Below, piece after piece: positions 50,441 to 59,414 of a stretch of 64,000 nt of DNA. Position numbers and translations under genes: made by a program. The notes under the pieces were generated by a model. The model ran no database searches, was not told the DNA's origin, and saw only the letters and a program-made list of their open reading frames with translations. Position 1 is the first letter of the stretch. Each line of letters begins with the position of its first letter. This stretch comes from Actinocorallia sp. API 0066. Its GTDB lineage: Bacteria; Actinomycetota; Actinomycetes; Streptosporangiales; Streptosporangiaceae. The DNA lies in contig NZ_JAJLQY010000001.1 in the NCBI RefSeq assembly GCF_020991275.1, positions 496,001-560,000 on the forward strand, given 5' to 3'.

Positions 50441-50494
50441 GGAAAGTACTTGACGACTTGGAAAGTGAGATGTAGTTTCCGCAGTGGAAAGTGA
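50441..50494 (+). promoter_or_regulatory. Promoter with repeated GGAAAGT elements
   Basis: TTGACG (50450-50455), 17 bp, TAGTTT (50473-50478). GGAAAGT occurs at 50441, and TGGAAAGTGA at 50459-50468 and 50485-50494, 26 bp apart. TTTCC (50476-50480) pairs with GGAAA (50486-50490). The copies interdigitate with the promoter, a layout expected for repression by the downstream winged-helix protein. Confidence 0.7.
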
Positions 50495-50566
50495 ATGTGG
50501 CTCCGGCCGGAGCCCCGGCGGGTGGGTTCCCGCCGGGCCCGGCGTCCCCCTGTGGAGGTGCGTGTG

Positions 50567-51025
50567 ATGAGCGAGTTGTCGCCGGACGAGGCGTTGGCGC
50601 AGATCGGGCGGACGCAGCAGCGCGCCTACGCGCGGCAGCAGTTGCCGCTGTGGTACCCGGCGGGCTTCGCCGCGCTGATGACGGTCACCCAGATCGGCCT
50701 CGACGCCGAGATCGGCGTGTTGTTCTTCCTGGCGGGACTCGGCGGCATCGCCGGGATGGGCGCGATGATGGCGGCGCTCGGCGCCTGGGCGCGGGTGCGC
50801 TGGGCGAAGCAGACCTGGACGCGGTCCGCCCTGGCCGCCTACGCCGGGTGGGCGCTCGTCGCCGTCGTGCTGGCGTTCGGCACCCACAACCTCGTGTTCG
50901 ACGGGTTCGAGGCGCCCTGGCGCAAGCTCGCCGCGGGCGGCGTCGTCGTGGTGTACTTCCTACTCACCACCCGTCCGGCCGAGGCGCTGATCCTGCGGCT
51001 GAGCAGGGGGAAGGTGGTCGCGTGA
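50567..51025 (+). CDS. Small integral membrane protein paired with a winged-helix regulator
   Basis: 152 aa, ATG with GGAGGT 7 nt upstream. Four likely membrane helices: about 28-44 (LWYPAGFAALMTVTQIG), 48-72 (IGVLFFLAGLGGIAGMGAMM), 88-106 and 121-137 (LAAGGVVVVYFLLT). An N-terminal helix with DEALAQIGRTQQRAYARQQ precedes them. Overlaps the regulator gene by 4 nt. Function unknown; this two-gene unit is common in actinomycetes. Confidence 0.75.
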   Translation: MSELSPDEALAQIGRTQQRAYARQQLPLWYPAGFAALMTVTQIGLDAEIGVLFFLAGLGGIAGMGAMMAALGAWARVRWAKQTWTRSALAAYAGWALVAVVLAFGTHNLVFDGFEAPWRKLAAGGVVVVYFLLTTRPAEALILRLSRGKVVA

Positions 51026-51345
51026 GCACGCTCGACCCGGTGATCCACGCGCCGGTCCGGCTTCAGGTCATGTCGCTGCTGGCCGCCGCCACCGAGGCGG
51101 AGTTCTCCTTCGTCCGCGACTCGGTCGAGGTGAGCGACTCGGTGCTGTCCAAGCACTCGGCCGCGCTGGAGAGCGCGGGCTACGTGCACATCCGCAAGGG
51201 CCACGTCGGCAAGCGCTCCCGCACCTGGCTGTCCCTCACCCCCGAGGGCCGCGCCGCCTTCCGCGCCTACGTGGAAACGCTCCAGCGCATCGTCGGCCAC
51301 CCCCTCACCGAGGCCGCGGGCCCCGGCGACGCCGCCGTCCCTTGA
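51022..51345 (+). CDS. Winged-helix transcriptional regulator (HTH_34/PadR-like)
   Basis: 107 aa, GTG overlapping the membrane-protein stop by 4 nt. VIHAPVRLQVMSLLAAATEAEF, recognition helix VSDSVLSKHSAALESAGYVHI and wing KGHVGKRSRTWLSLTPEG fit the small single-domain winged-helix family (PF13601). Most likely an autorepressor of its operon through the GGAAAGT repeats. Confidence 0.88.
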   Translation: MSTLDPVIHAPVRLQVMSLLAAATEAEFSFVRDSVEVSDSVLSKHSAALESAGYVHIRKGHVGKRSRTWLSLTPEGRAAFRAYVETLQRIVGHPLTEAAGPGDAAVP

Positions 51346-51421
51346 AGAGCACGGGTCGGCTGGCCGTGGCGGGCGGGGCGGGTGGGGTTTGGTCTGCGGG
51401 TGGGGGTTCGGGGAAGGCGAA

Positions 51422-51449
51422 GGCCCCGCGGAAGGGGTTCCGCGGGGCC
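51422..51449. terminator. Perfect 12-bp bidirectional hairpin
   Basis: GGCCCCGCGGAA (51422-51433), loop GGGG, TTCCGCGGGGCC (51438-51449), between the convergent regulator gene and moeZ. Confidence 0.9.
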
Positions 51450-51492
51450 CGGGTGGCCGGTGGGGCCGGGTGGTGTTACGGCGCCAGTGGCG

Positions 51493-52674
51493 TCAGTAGG
51501 ACGGGAGGCTCGGGTCGATCTGGCGGACCCAGGCCAGTACGCCGCCGCCCACGTGCACGGCGTCGGCGAACCCGGCGTTCTTCACCACGGCGAGGGCCTC
51601 GGCCGAGCGCACGCCCGACTTGCAGTGCAGCACGATCCGGCGGTCCTGCGGCAGCAGCTCCAGGGCGTTGCCGTTGAGGAACTCGCCCTTGGGGATCAGC
51701 GTGGCGCCCGGGATGCTGACGATCTCGTACTCGTTGGGCTCGCGCACGTCCACCAGGAAGATCTTCTCGTCGGCGTCCTGCCACGCCTTGAGCTCGTGGA
51801 CGGTGATGGTGGAGTCCTGGGCGGCGTCGGCGGCCTCCACCGAGACGGCGCCGCAGAACGCCTCGTAGTCCGGCAGCAGCTCGGTGATGGTCGGGTTCTC
51901 GCCGCACAGCGCGCACTCGGGGTCCCTGCGGACCTTGACCGAGCGGTACGTCATCTCCAGTGCGTCGTAGATCATCAGTCGGCCGACCAGCGGCTCGCCG
52001 ATGCCCGCGAGCAGCTTGATGGCCTCGTTCACCTGGATCGAGCCGATCGAGGCGCACAGCACGCCGAGCACGCCGCCCTCGGCGCACGAGGGCACCATGC
52101 CGGGCGGCGGGGGCTCGGGGTAGAGGCAGCGGTAGCAGGGGCCGTGCTCGGCCCAGAACACGCTGGCCTGGCCGTCGAACCGGTAGATGGAGCCCCAGAC
52201 GTACGGCTTGCCCAGCAGCACCGCCGCGTCGTTCACCATGTACCGGGTCGCGAAGTTGTCGGTCCCGTCGACGATGAGGTCGTACCGGCCGAAGATGTCG
52301 AGGATGTTGTCGCGGTCGAGCGCGGTGTTGTGCACCTGCAGCTCGATCAGCGGGTTGATCTCGCGCACCGTGGCGGCGGCGGACTCGGCCTTCGGCAGGC
52401 CGAGGGTGGCCTGGCGGTGGATGATCTGACGCTGGAGGTTGGACTCGTCCACCACGTCGAAGTCGATGATGCCGAGCGTGCCTACGCCCGCGGCGGCGAG
52501 GTACATCAGCGCGGGCGAGCCGAGGCCGCCGGCGCCGACCACGAGCACCTTGGCGTTCTTCAGGCGCTTCTGCCCGGTCATCCCCACATCGGGGATGATG
52601 AGGTGCCGCGAGTAGCGGTTCACCTCGTCACGGGTCAGGTCGGCCGCGGGCTCGACCAGCGGTGGCAGGGACAC
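51493..52674 (-). CDS. moeZ: Adenylyltransferase/sulfurtransferase MoeZ
   Basis: 393 aa, GTG start. E1-like domain with VVGAGGLGSPALMYLAAAG (ATP site), zinc cysteines in GPCYRCLYPE and PECALCGE, and a C-terminal rhodanese domain (about 290-393) with the persulfide Cys in LHCKSGVRSAEA. MoeZ activates small sulfur-carrier proteins (MoaD, CysO, ThiS) by C-terminal adenylation and sulfur transfer for molybdopterin, cysteine and other pathways. Confidence 0.95.
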   Translation of the reverse strand: MSLPPLVEPAADLTRDEVNRYSRHLIIPDVGMTGQKRLKNAKVLVVGAGGLGSPALMYLAAAGVGTLGIIDFDVVDESNLQRQIIHRQATLGLPKAESAAATVREINPLIELQVHNTALDRDNILDIFGRYDLIVDGTDNFATRYMVNDAAVLLGKPYVWGSIYRFDGQASVFWAEHGPCYRCLYPEPPPPGMVPSCAEGGVLGVLCASIGSIQVNEAIKLLAGIGEPLVGRLMIYDALEMTYRSVKVRRDPECALCGENPTITELLPDYEAFCGAVSVEAADAAQDSTITVHELKAWQDADEKIFLVDVREPNEYEIVSIPGATLIPKGEFLNGNALELLPQDRRIVLHCKSGVRSAEALAVVKNAGFADAVHVGGGVLAWVRQIDPSLPSY

Positions 52675-52762
52675 GTTTCACTCCAATGCCGGGATGGGGC
52701 GCGCTGTTCGTCCAGCCATAACTGTGTCATGGGGCGGGACATTCCCCAATCTACCGGGGAGG

Positions 52763-53677
52763 TCAGGCCGCGCCGCCGATCAGGGCGGCCCCCAGCAGGC
52801 CGGCCCTGTCGCCGAGCGAGGCGCGCACGATCTCCACGGGCCGGTGGTAGGTGGTGCGGGCCGTCACCAGGTCGCGCAGCGGGCTCAGCAGCGTCTCGCC
52901 GCTCTGCGCGAGGCCGCCCCCGATCACCACCCGGGCCGGGGCGCAGATCGTCATGTAGGCGAGGATCGCGGTGGCCAGGGCCTCCACCGCCTCGTGCCAG
53001 ACGGCGCGGGCGGTCGGGTCGCCCGCCTCGACGAGCGCGGCCACCTCGTGCGCGGGCGCCTGGCGTCCGGCGCGCTCGGAGTAGCGGCGGCCCACGGCCG
53101 AGGCGGAGGCCACGGTCTCCAGGCAGCCGCGCGAGCCGCAGCCGCACGGGTAGCCGCCCGGCTCGACGAGCATGTGGCCGATCTCTCCGCCGTAGCCGCC
53201 GCCGCTGAACGGCCGCCCCTCAAGGATCATCGCGCCCGCGATGCCGGTGCCGAGGGCGAGGAAGAGCAGGTCCGTCTCGCCCTTGCCGGCGCCGAGCACC
53301 GATTCGGCGAGCCCGCCGGCGCGCACGTCGTGGCCGATCGCCACCGGCAGCCCGGCGTGCCGGGCCAGGTGGGCGCGTAGCGGGAAGTCGCGCCAGCCGA
53401 TGTTGGCCGAGGAGCGCACCACCCCGTGGTCCTCGTCGATGATGCCGGGGATCACCACGCCCGCTCCCGAGGGGCGCAGCTCCCGCTCGTCGGCGAACGC
53501 GGCGAGCTCGCGGACGACGCCGACGAGCCGGTCGGTGACGGCGTCGGGCCCGTCGGCCCGCCCGGTGTCGTACAGCCGCTCGAAGATGACCTCCGCGCCC
53601 GTCCCGACGAGCCCGGCTTTCATCCGGGTGCCGCCCACGTCAAGCGCGACGACGCACGACCCCAGCGACTCCGGCAT
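52763..53677 (-). CDS. ROK-family sugar kinase (glucokinase-like)
   Basis: 304 aa from ATG 53677; upstream in-frame starts are unsupported. ATP motif ALDVGGTRMKAGLVG (about 11-25), substrate region SSANIGWRDFPL, LALGTGIAGAMI, and the ROK zinc motif GHMLVEPGGYPCGCGSRGCLE (first 20 residues hold His and three Cys ligands). These fit glucose or N-acetylmannosamine/glucosamine kinases; glucokinase is the default for actinobacteria. Confidence 0.88.
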   Translation of the reverse strand: MPESLGSCVVALDVGGTRMKAGLVGTGAEVIFERLYDTGRADGPDAVTDRLVGVVRELAAFADERELRPSGAGVVIPGIIDEDHGVVRSSANIGWRDFPLRAHLARHAGLPVAIGHDVRAGGLAESVLGAGKGETDLLFLALGTGIAGAMILEGRPFSGGGYGGEIGHMLVEPGGYPCGCGSRGCLETVASASAVGRRYSERAGRQAPAHEVAALVEAGDPTARAVWHEAVEALATAILAYMTICAPARVVIGGGLAQSGETLLSPLRDLVTARTTYHRPVEIVRASLGDRAGLLGAALIGGAA

Positions 53678-53885
53678 CAAGGACTCCCCCTCTCCTTTGG
53701 GGCAAACCCCCAGCGCATCATGCCCTGTCCCCGATGACCCCTGGTAATCGACCCGGTCAGCCAGCCCCACGGCCTTTAGCCAACCCCCCGAAAAGCCTAC
53801 GCAAATCACCAAACCAGACATCCGACGGGCTGCCCCCGCAAGATGTCCGAGGGCGGTCAAGCGCACCCCCGGCCTTCGCTCCCGG

Positions 53886-54118
53886 TGTGGTGTGTCGCCG
53901 GGTGGGCCCGCCCGGGGCGCAGAAGGCGATCAGGGGATCTGCTCCGGGGCCGTTGCTTGCGGTGCGGTGTGCCATCGGGTGGGGTTCGCCGGGGTGGGAG
54001 GGCGGTCAGGGATCTGCTCCGGGGCTGTTGCTTGTGGTGCGGTGTGCCATCGGGTGGGGTTCGCCGGGGTGGGAGGGCGGTCAGGGATCTGTTCCGGGGC
54101 TGTTGCTTGCGGTGTGGG
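53886..54118. repeat. 75-bp tandem repeat array
   Basis: GGATCTG(C/T)TCCGGGGC recurs at 53935, 54010 and 54085, exactly 75 bp apart; the rest of the unit includes GTGCCATCGGGTGGGG and GGGAGGGCGGTCAG. A diverged half copy precedes at 53886. Copies differ by only a few bases. The 609-bp gap 53678-54286 between ROK and kinase genes holds this array plus a G-rich tail (54120-54240), with no gene I can support. 75 is a multiple of three, so frames stay open across it. Confidence 0.9.
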
Positions 54119-54286
54119 GTGCTAGGGGCGCGGGTTCGTTGGGTGGTGGGTTTGGGGGGAGGTTGGGGCGATCTTTGGGTGGGGTTGGGGCGTCGAAAGG
54201 GGGTGGGTCGGGTGAAGTGTCGGATTGGTGGCCTGTGGTGGCGCGAGGGTGCGATCATGCGTCGGAGCCTCGGGGAGGAGAGTGCG

Positions 54287-55927
54287 ATGACGGACGGGGT
54301 GGTTCTCGGGGGCCGGTACCGGCTCGGGGAACAGATCGGCAAGGGCGGGATGGGCCAGGTCTTCAAGGCCGTGGACACCCGGCTGGAACGCGAGGTGGCG
54401 GTCAAGGTGCTGCCCCAGGCGCCCGACCAGGACTCCGTCGGCGTCGCCAGGTTCCTGCGCGAGGCGCGCCTGGCCGCCACCCTGCAGCACCCCGGCATCA
54501 CCGTCGTGCACGACATCGACGTCGACGAGGGCGTGCTCTACCTCGTCATGGAGCTGCTCAACGGCAGGGACCTGCACAAGCTGCTGGAGTCCCGGCCCGG
54601 CGGGCTGCCGCTGGACCAGGGGGTCGACCTCGCCGTCCAGATCACCGAGGCGCTCGGCGCGGCGCACGCGCGCGGCGTTGTGCACCGCGACCTCAAGCCC
54701 GCCAACGTCATGATCGTCGAGGGCGGCCGGGCGAAGCTGTGCGACTTCGGCATCGCCAAGCACCTGTCGTCGGCGACCGGCCTGACCGGCAGCGGGGTGC
54801 TCGGCACGCCCGTCTACATGGCGCCCGAACAGTTCCTCGGCCGCGAGATCGACGCCCGCACCGACGTGTACCTGCTCGGCGGCATGTTCCACGAGCTGTT
54901 CTGCGGCAAGCCGCCGTTCCCCATCGACGAGGGCCTTGAGGAGCTCGTCCAGGGGCATCTGCGGCACCAGCCGAAGGGCCCCCGCCACCACAACCCGTCG
55001 GTGCCGCCCGAGATCGACAGGCTCGTCCTCGACATGCTCGCCAAGGAGCCCGCCGACCGGCCCGCCGACGCGGCCGAGATCGTCCGCAGGCTGAAGGCGC
55101 TCGGCCCCGTCCAGGCCGCCTCGCCCGCCCCGGCCCCCGCCCCCGCCGTCCCGGCCGCCGGGCACCGCGCCCCGTCGGCGCCGTCGCTGCCGCCGGTCTC
55201 GCCGCACACGCCGCCGCCGACCCCGGCCGCCGAGTACGACCAGCTGCACAGCCGCGCCGCGCGCTACTGCCACGAGGGCAGGTACGCCGACGCGATCACC
55301 GCGGCCGAGCAAGCGTCCAACGGGCGCGCGCGGCTGCTCGGCCCCGAGCACCCCGACACGCTGAGCAGCCGCAACATCCTCGCGTCCGCGCTGTACCTCG
55401 CCGGGCGCGGCATGGAGGCCGAGGCCGTCGCCAGGACCGTCGCGCAGTCCCGCGCCCGGATCTTCGGAGGTGAGCACCCGCGCACGCTGCGTAGCTGGCT
55501 GCTCGTCGCCAAGATCCTCTACACCGTCGGCAGGTCGGCCGAGGCGCTGCCGATCGCGCAGGGCGTCGCCCGCGACCGCAGCCGCACCTTCGGCCCGGAG
55601 AACGCCGAGACGCAGGAGGCGCGCAACACCGAGGGCTGGGCGCTGCACGCGCTCGGCAGGCACCCCGAGGCGCTCGGTGTGGCGTTCGACACGGCGACCG
55701 CGCGCGGCAGGCTGCTCGGCAACGAGCACCCCGACACGCTGGAGACCCGCCTCCTGCTCGGCCTCGCCAACCAGGCGGTCGGCCAGTTCCCGCGCGCCCA
55801 CGCGATCGCCACCGCGCTCAAGACCGACTGCCACAAGGTCCTCGGGCCCGCCCACCCGCTGACCGCGCGCGCCGAGGCGCTGTGGACGTCGCTCAACACC
55901 CCCTCACCGACGCCCTACTACCGCTGA
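54287..55927 (+). CDS. Ser/Thr protein kinase with C-terminal tetratricopeptide repeats
   Basis: 546 aa from ATG 54287 (GGAGGAG 7 nt upstream); ATG 54257 is the alternative. Kinase about 10-275: IGKGGMGQVFKA, K40, HRDLKPANV (D135), DFGIAK (D153), TPVYMAPEQ. A Pro/Ala linker (about 280-322) leads to about five TPR-like repeats of the NB-ARC-associated type, with the recurring LLGPEHPDTL, IFGGEHPRTL, TFGPENAET, LLGNEHPDTL and VLGPAHPLTA. No membrane helix, so cytosolic; the TPRs probably recruit substrates. Confidence 0.9.
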   Translation: MTDGVVLGGRYRLGEQIGKGGMGQVFKAVDTRLEREVAVKVLPQAPDQDSVGVARFLREARLAATLQHPGITVVHDIDVDEGVLYLVMELLNGRDLHKLLESRPGGLPLDQGVDLAVQITEALGAAHARGVVHRDLKPANVMIVEGGRAKLCDFGIAKHLSSATGLTGSGVLGTPVYMAPEQFLGREIDARTDVYLLGGMFHELFCGKPPFPIDEGLEELVQGHLRHQPKGPRHHNPSVPPEIDRLVLDMLAKEPADRPADAAEIVRRLKALGPVQAASPAPAPAPAVPAAGHRAPSAPSLPPVSPHTPPPTPAAEYDQLHSRAARYCHEGRYADAITAAEQASNGRARLLGPEHPDTLSSRNILASALYLAGRGMEAEAVARTVAQSRARIFGGEHPRTLRSWLLVAKILYTVGRSAEALPIAQGVARDRSRTFGPENAETQEARNTEGWALHALGRHPEALGVAFDTATARGRLLGNEHPDTLETRLLLGLANQAVGQFPRAHAIATALKTDCHKVLGPAHPLTARAEALWTSLNTPSPTPYYR

Positions 55928-56018
55928 CCCCATCCGACGCCGGGTGCGCGGGGTCTTTCCGGTATCTCTTGCGGCACGTTGGCCTGAGAAGCCTTGATCT
56001 TCTGCTTGAGTTTCCAGG

Positions 56019-59000
56019 GTGGTCTCCTCTCCCTACCGGCTCGTGCGTCGCGGTGGCACCGGCGCGGATCCGGCACGGGTCGCGGCGCCCGCCCTGGACC
56101 CGGCGCAGCATGCCGTCGTCGCGCATCCGGGCGGGCCGCTGCTGGTCCTCGCGGGCCCCGGCACGGGCAAGACCACAACGATCGTCGAGGCGGTCGTGGA
56201 CCGGATTGAGCGGCGCGGCGCGGACGCCGAACGGCTGCTCGTCCTCACCTTCAGCCGCCGCGCCGCCGAGGACCTGCGGCGGCGCGTCACGAGCAGGCTG
56301 GGCGCGACGACCCGCTCGCCGCTGGCGCTGACGTTCCACTCCTACGCGTGGGCGCTGCTGCGCCGTCAGGCCGTCCTGGACGGCCTTGAGCCGCCCCGGC
56401 TGCTCACCGGCCCCGAACAGCTCCTGGAGGTGCGCAGGCTGCTGGAGGGTGAGGTCGAGGACGGGGCGCGCGGCTGGCCGGACAGGCTGCGGCCCGCCCT
56501 GGCCACCCGAGGGTTCGCCGAAGAGCTGCGCGACCTGCTCTCCCGGGCCAAGGAACGCGGCTTCGATCCCGAGCGCCTGTACGAGCTGGGCGCGGCCAAC
56601 GGGCGGGACGACTGGATGGCGGCCGCGGGGTTCATGGACCGCTACGAGCAGCGGTTCGCGCTCGACCCTGTCCCGTCCTACGACTACGTCGAGGTGATGG
56701 GAGAGGCCGCGGCCCTGCTGACGCACGACGAGGACGTCAGGCAGAAGGAGCGCGCGGCCTACGACGCCGTCTTCGTTGACGAGTACCAGGACGCCGACCC
56801 CGCGCAGGAGGCGCTGCTGCACGGCCTCGCCGGGGACGGCAGGGACCTCGTCGCGGTCGGCGACCCCGACCAGTCGATCTACGGCTTCCGTGGCGCCGAC
56901 GTGCGCGGCATCCTCGACTTCCCGGTGCGGTTCCCCCGGCTGGACGGGTCGCCCGCGCCCGTCGTCGCGCTCACCGCCTCCCGCCGGATGCCTCCGGCCC
57001 TGCTGGCGGCGTCCCGTAGGGTCGCCCGCCGCCTTCCAGGCCCCGCCGAGCACCGCGCGCTCACCCCCGTGGAGGACGGCGAGGCCGAAGGCGAGGTGCG
57101 CGTCGTCGTCGCCGACAGCGCGAGCCAGGAGGCGGCGCTGGTCGCTGACGAGCTGCGTAGGGCGCATCTGCTGGAGGGTGTGCCGTGGTCGCGGTGCGCG
57201 GTGCTGGTGCGCGGCGCCCACCAGATCGCCGCGCTGCGCCGGTCGCTCGTGCAGTCCGGGGTGCCGGTGGGTGTCGCGGCCGAGGACGTCCCGCTGGCCG
57301 GGGAGCCCGCGGTGCGGCCCCTGCTCCAGGTGCTGCGGGCGGCGCTGCGGCCCGGCCACCTCACCGAGCAGGTCGCCGAGGAGCTGCTCACCGGGCCGCT
57401 GGGCGGCGCGGACACGCTCGCCATGCGCAGGCTGCGGCGCGCGTTGCGCGAACTGGAGGAGCTCGCGGGCGGCACGCGCGGTACGGCCGAGCTGCTTGTC
57501 GCGGCGCTCAACGACCCGCGCGAGCTGATCTTCGTGCACGAAAAGGTCAGGGCGTCCGCCGAGCGGGTCGCCGCGCTCGTCAGGACGGCCCGCGAGACCG
57601 CCGGGACGGCCGAGGACGTGCTGTGGGCCGTCTGGCAGGAGTGCGGCCTGGCCGAGCGGTGGCTCGCCGACAGCCAGCGCGGCGGGGCGCGCGGCCTGGC
57701 CGCCGACCGCGACCTCGACGCCGTCGTCGCGCTGTTCGACCGGGCCGCCCGGTTCGTCGACCGGCTGCCCAAGGGCGGCCCGCTCGTGTTCATCGAGGAC
57801 CTCGCCGCCCAGGAGATCTCCGGCGACACCCTCGCCGACCGCGCCCCGGACGGCGAGACCGTCAAGATCCTCACCGCGCACCGGGCCAAGGGCCTGGAGT
57901 GGGACGTCGTCGCCGTCACCGGGGTGCAGGAGGGGTTGTGGCCCGACCTGCGGCTGCGCGGGTCGCTGCTGGGCGTGGAGGAGCTGGTGGAGGGGTCGGA
58001 CATCCTCGACCCCGTCTCCGGCGCGACCCTGGCCGCCAAGATGATGGCCGAAGAGCGGCGGCTGTTCTACGTCGCCGTGACGCGGGCCCGTAAGCGGCTC
58101 GTCGTGACGGCCGTCGGAGGCGAGGACACCGAGGAGAGGCCGTCCAGGTTCCTCAACGAACTCGTCCCCGGAGGCGTGGAACAGGTACGGCCGGAGGAGC
58201 GGACGCGGTGGCTCGCGCTGCCCGCCCTCGTCGCCGACCTGCGCGCCTCGGTGGCCGACGCCGCGCAGCCGATGCCGGTGCGCCGCGCCGCCGCCGGGCA
58301 CCTCGCCCGGCTCGCCCGCGCCGGGGTGCGCGGCGCGGGCCCCGACGGCTGGTACGCGATCACGCCGCTGTCAGATCCGGGCCCCGCCTTCCCGTCGCAC
58401 GAGCAGATCGCCGTGTCCCCGTCCCAGGTGGAGACGTTCACCACCTGCGGGCTGCGCTGGCTGCTCACCTCCGCCGTGGGCGCGCAGGAGGGCACGCCCG
58501 GCGAGTACAGCACCATGGGCAAGGTCATCCACGCCGTCGCGGAGCTGGCGGGCTCCGTCCCCGAGGTCAGCGAACGGCACCTCGCGCAGCGCCTCGACGA
58601 GATCTGGTCGGACCTGGACTTCCGCAGCGCCTGGTACGGGGAGAAGCAGCGCGCGCAGGCCGCCGAGATGGTCGACAAGTTCCTCGCCTGGCACCGGGAC
58701 AACCCCAACGAGATCGTCGTGCTGGAGGAGTCCTTCAAGGTCGACCTCGGTCGTGTGGTGATCCGGGGCCGGATCGACCGCGCCGAGCGTGACGCGCACG
58801 GCCGCGGCGTCATCATCGACATCAAGACCGGCGGCCAGCCCGTGCCCGCCGACCAACTCGCCCGCAACCCCCAGCTCGGGGTGTACCAGTACGCGGTGAT
58901 GCTCGGCGCGTTCGCGCGGCACGGGCTGCTGGAGCCGGGCGGCGCCAAGCTCGTCCAGGTCGGCAAGGCGGCGTTCGCGCGCAAGGCGCGCGAGCAGGCG

Positions 59001-59174
59001 CAGCCGCCGCCGTCCGACGACGGGGACCCGGCGTGGCCGAAAAAGCTGGTCGAGATCGTCGCCGAGGGCATGTCCTCGCCGGTGTTCCGGGCGACGCTCA
59101 ACGACAAGTGCAGGACCTGCCCCGTCCAGTCGTGCTGCCCCGTGCACGAGAACGGCGGCGAGGTCGGCTCCTAG
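56019..59174 (+). CDS. adnA: AdnA-like UvrD/RecB helicase-nuclease subunit
   Basis: 1051 aa, GTG start. UvrD-type motor: AHPGGPLLVLAGPGTGKTTT (K51 in Walker A), TFSRRAAEDLRRR, VFVDEYQDADP, GDPDQSIYGFRGAD and AHRAKGLEWDVV. The C-terminal RecB-like nuclease (about 810-1051) has IRGRIDRAERD and VIIDIKTG as catalytic core and CRTCPVQSCCP, which with an upstream Cys (TTCGLRW) should hold an Fe-S cluster. Length and order of domains match mycobacterial AdnA, which works with AdnB in resecting double-strand breaks. No adnB lies on either side; mycoredoxin follows directly. Confidence 0.85.
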   Translation: MVSSPYRLVRRGGTGADPARVAAPALDPAQHAVVAHPGGPLLVLAGPGTGKTTTIVEAVVDRIERRGADAERLLVLTFSRRAAEDLRRRVTSRLGATTRSPLALTFHSYAWALLRRQAVLDGLEPPRLLTGPEQLLEVRRLLEGEVEDGARGWPDRLRPALATRGFAEELRDLLSRAKERGFDPERLYELGAANGRDDWMAAAGFMDRYEQRFALDPVPSYDYVEVMGEAAALLTHDEDVRQKERAAYDAVFVDEYQDADPAQEALLHGLAGDGRDLVAVGDPDQSIYGFRGADVRGILDFPVRFPRLDGSPAPVVALTASRRMPPALLAASRRVARRLPGPAEHRALTPVEDGEAEGEVRVVVADSASQEAALVADELRRAHLLEGVPWSRCAVLVRGAHQIAALRRSLVQSGVPVGVAAEDVPLAGEPAVRPLLQVLRAALRPGHLTEQVAEELLTGPLGGADTLAMRRLRRALRELEELAGGTRGTAELLVAALNDPRELIFVHEKVRASAERVAALVRTARETAGTAEDVLWAVWQECGLAERWLADSQRGGARGLAADRDLDAVVALFDRAARFVDRLPKGGPLVFIEDLAAQEISGDTLADRAPDGETVKILTAHRAKGLEWDVVAVTGVQEGLWPDLRLRGSLLGVEELVEGSDILDPVSGATLAAKMMAEERRLFYVAVTRARKRLVVTAVGGEDTEERPSRFLNELVPGGVEQVRPEERTRWLALPALVADLRASVADAAQPMPVRRAAAGHLARLARAGVRGAGPDGWYAITPLSDPGPAFPSHEQIAVSPSQVETFTTCGLRWLLTSAVGAQEGTPGEYSTMGKVIHAVAELAGSVPEVSERHLAQRLDEIWSDLDFRSAWYGEKQRAQAAEMVDKFLAWHRDNPNEIVVLEESFKVDLGRVVIRGRIDRAERDAHGRGVIIDIKTGGQPVPADQLARNPQLGVYQYAVMLGAFARHGLLEPGGAKLVQVGKAAFARKAREQAQPPPSDDGDPAWPKKLVEIVAEGMSSPVFRATLNDKCRTCPVQSCCPVHENGGEVGS

Positions 59175-59414
59175 CGCGCTGGCAGGCCGCTCAGGGCACA
59201 CGGGTTTTGTCGGTGGCGCGGTGTTGACTGCGTCCGTGCCCAGCTCAGGCGCCGCCTGTGGATAACTCTCGGCGCGGGTGGTGTGCGGGTGGTGAGTTGG
59301 CGGACAGATCACCGGAATGCGGACGGACTTCACCGCGTTGGTTTCTGCGGGTCGAGTCCTCTGGCAGGATTTGCCGGGCCCGTCCCCACGTCGTCGACCA
59401 GCGGAAGGAACTCC

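Noticed and set aside
53886-54118. Repeat array considered as CRISPR
   Set aside because: Units are contiguous near-identical 75-mers with no unique spacers, and no cas genes are present.
55893-58301. Long minus-strand frame of 802 codons inside adnA
   Set aside because: Antisense shadow of a gene with clear helicase motifs; no family signature of its own.
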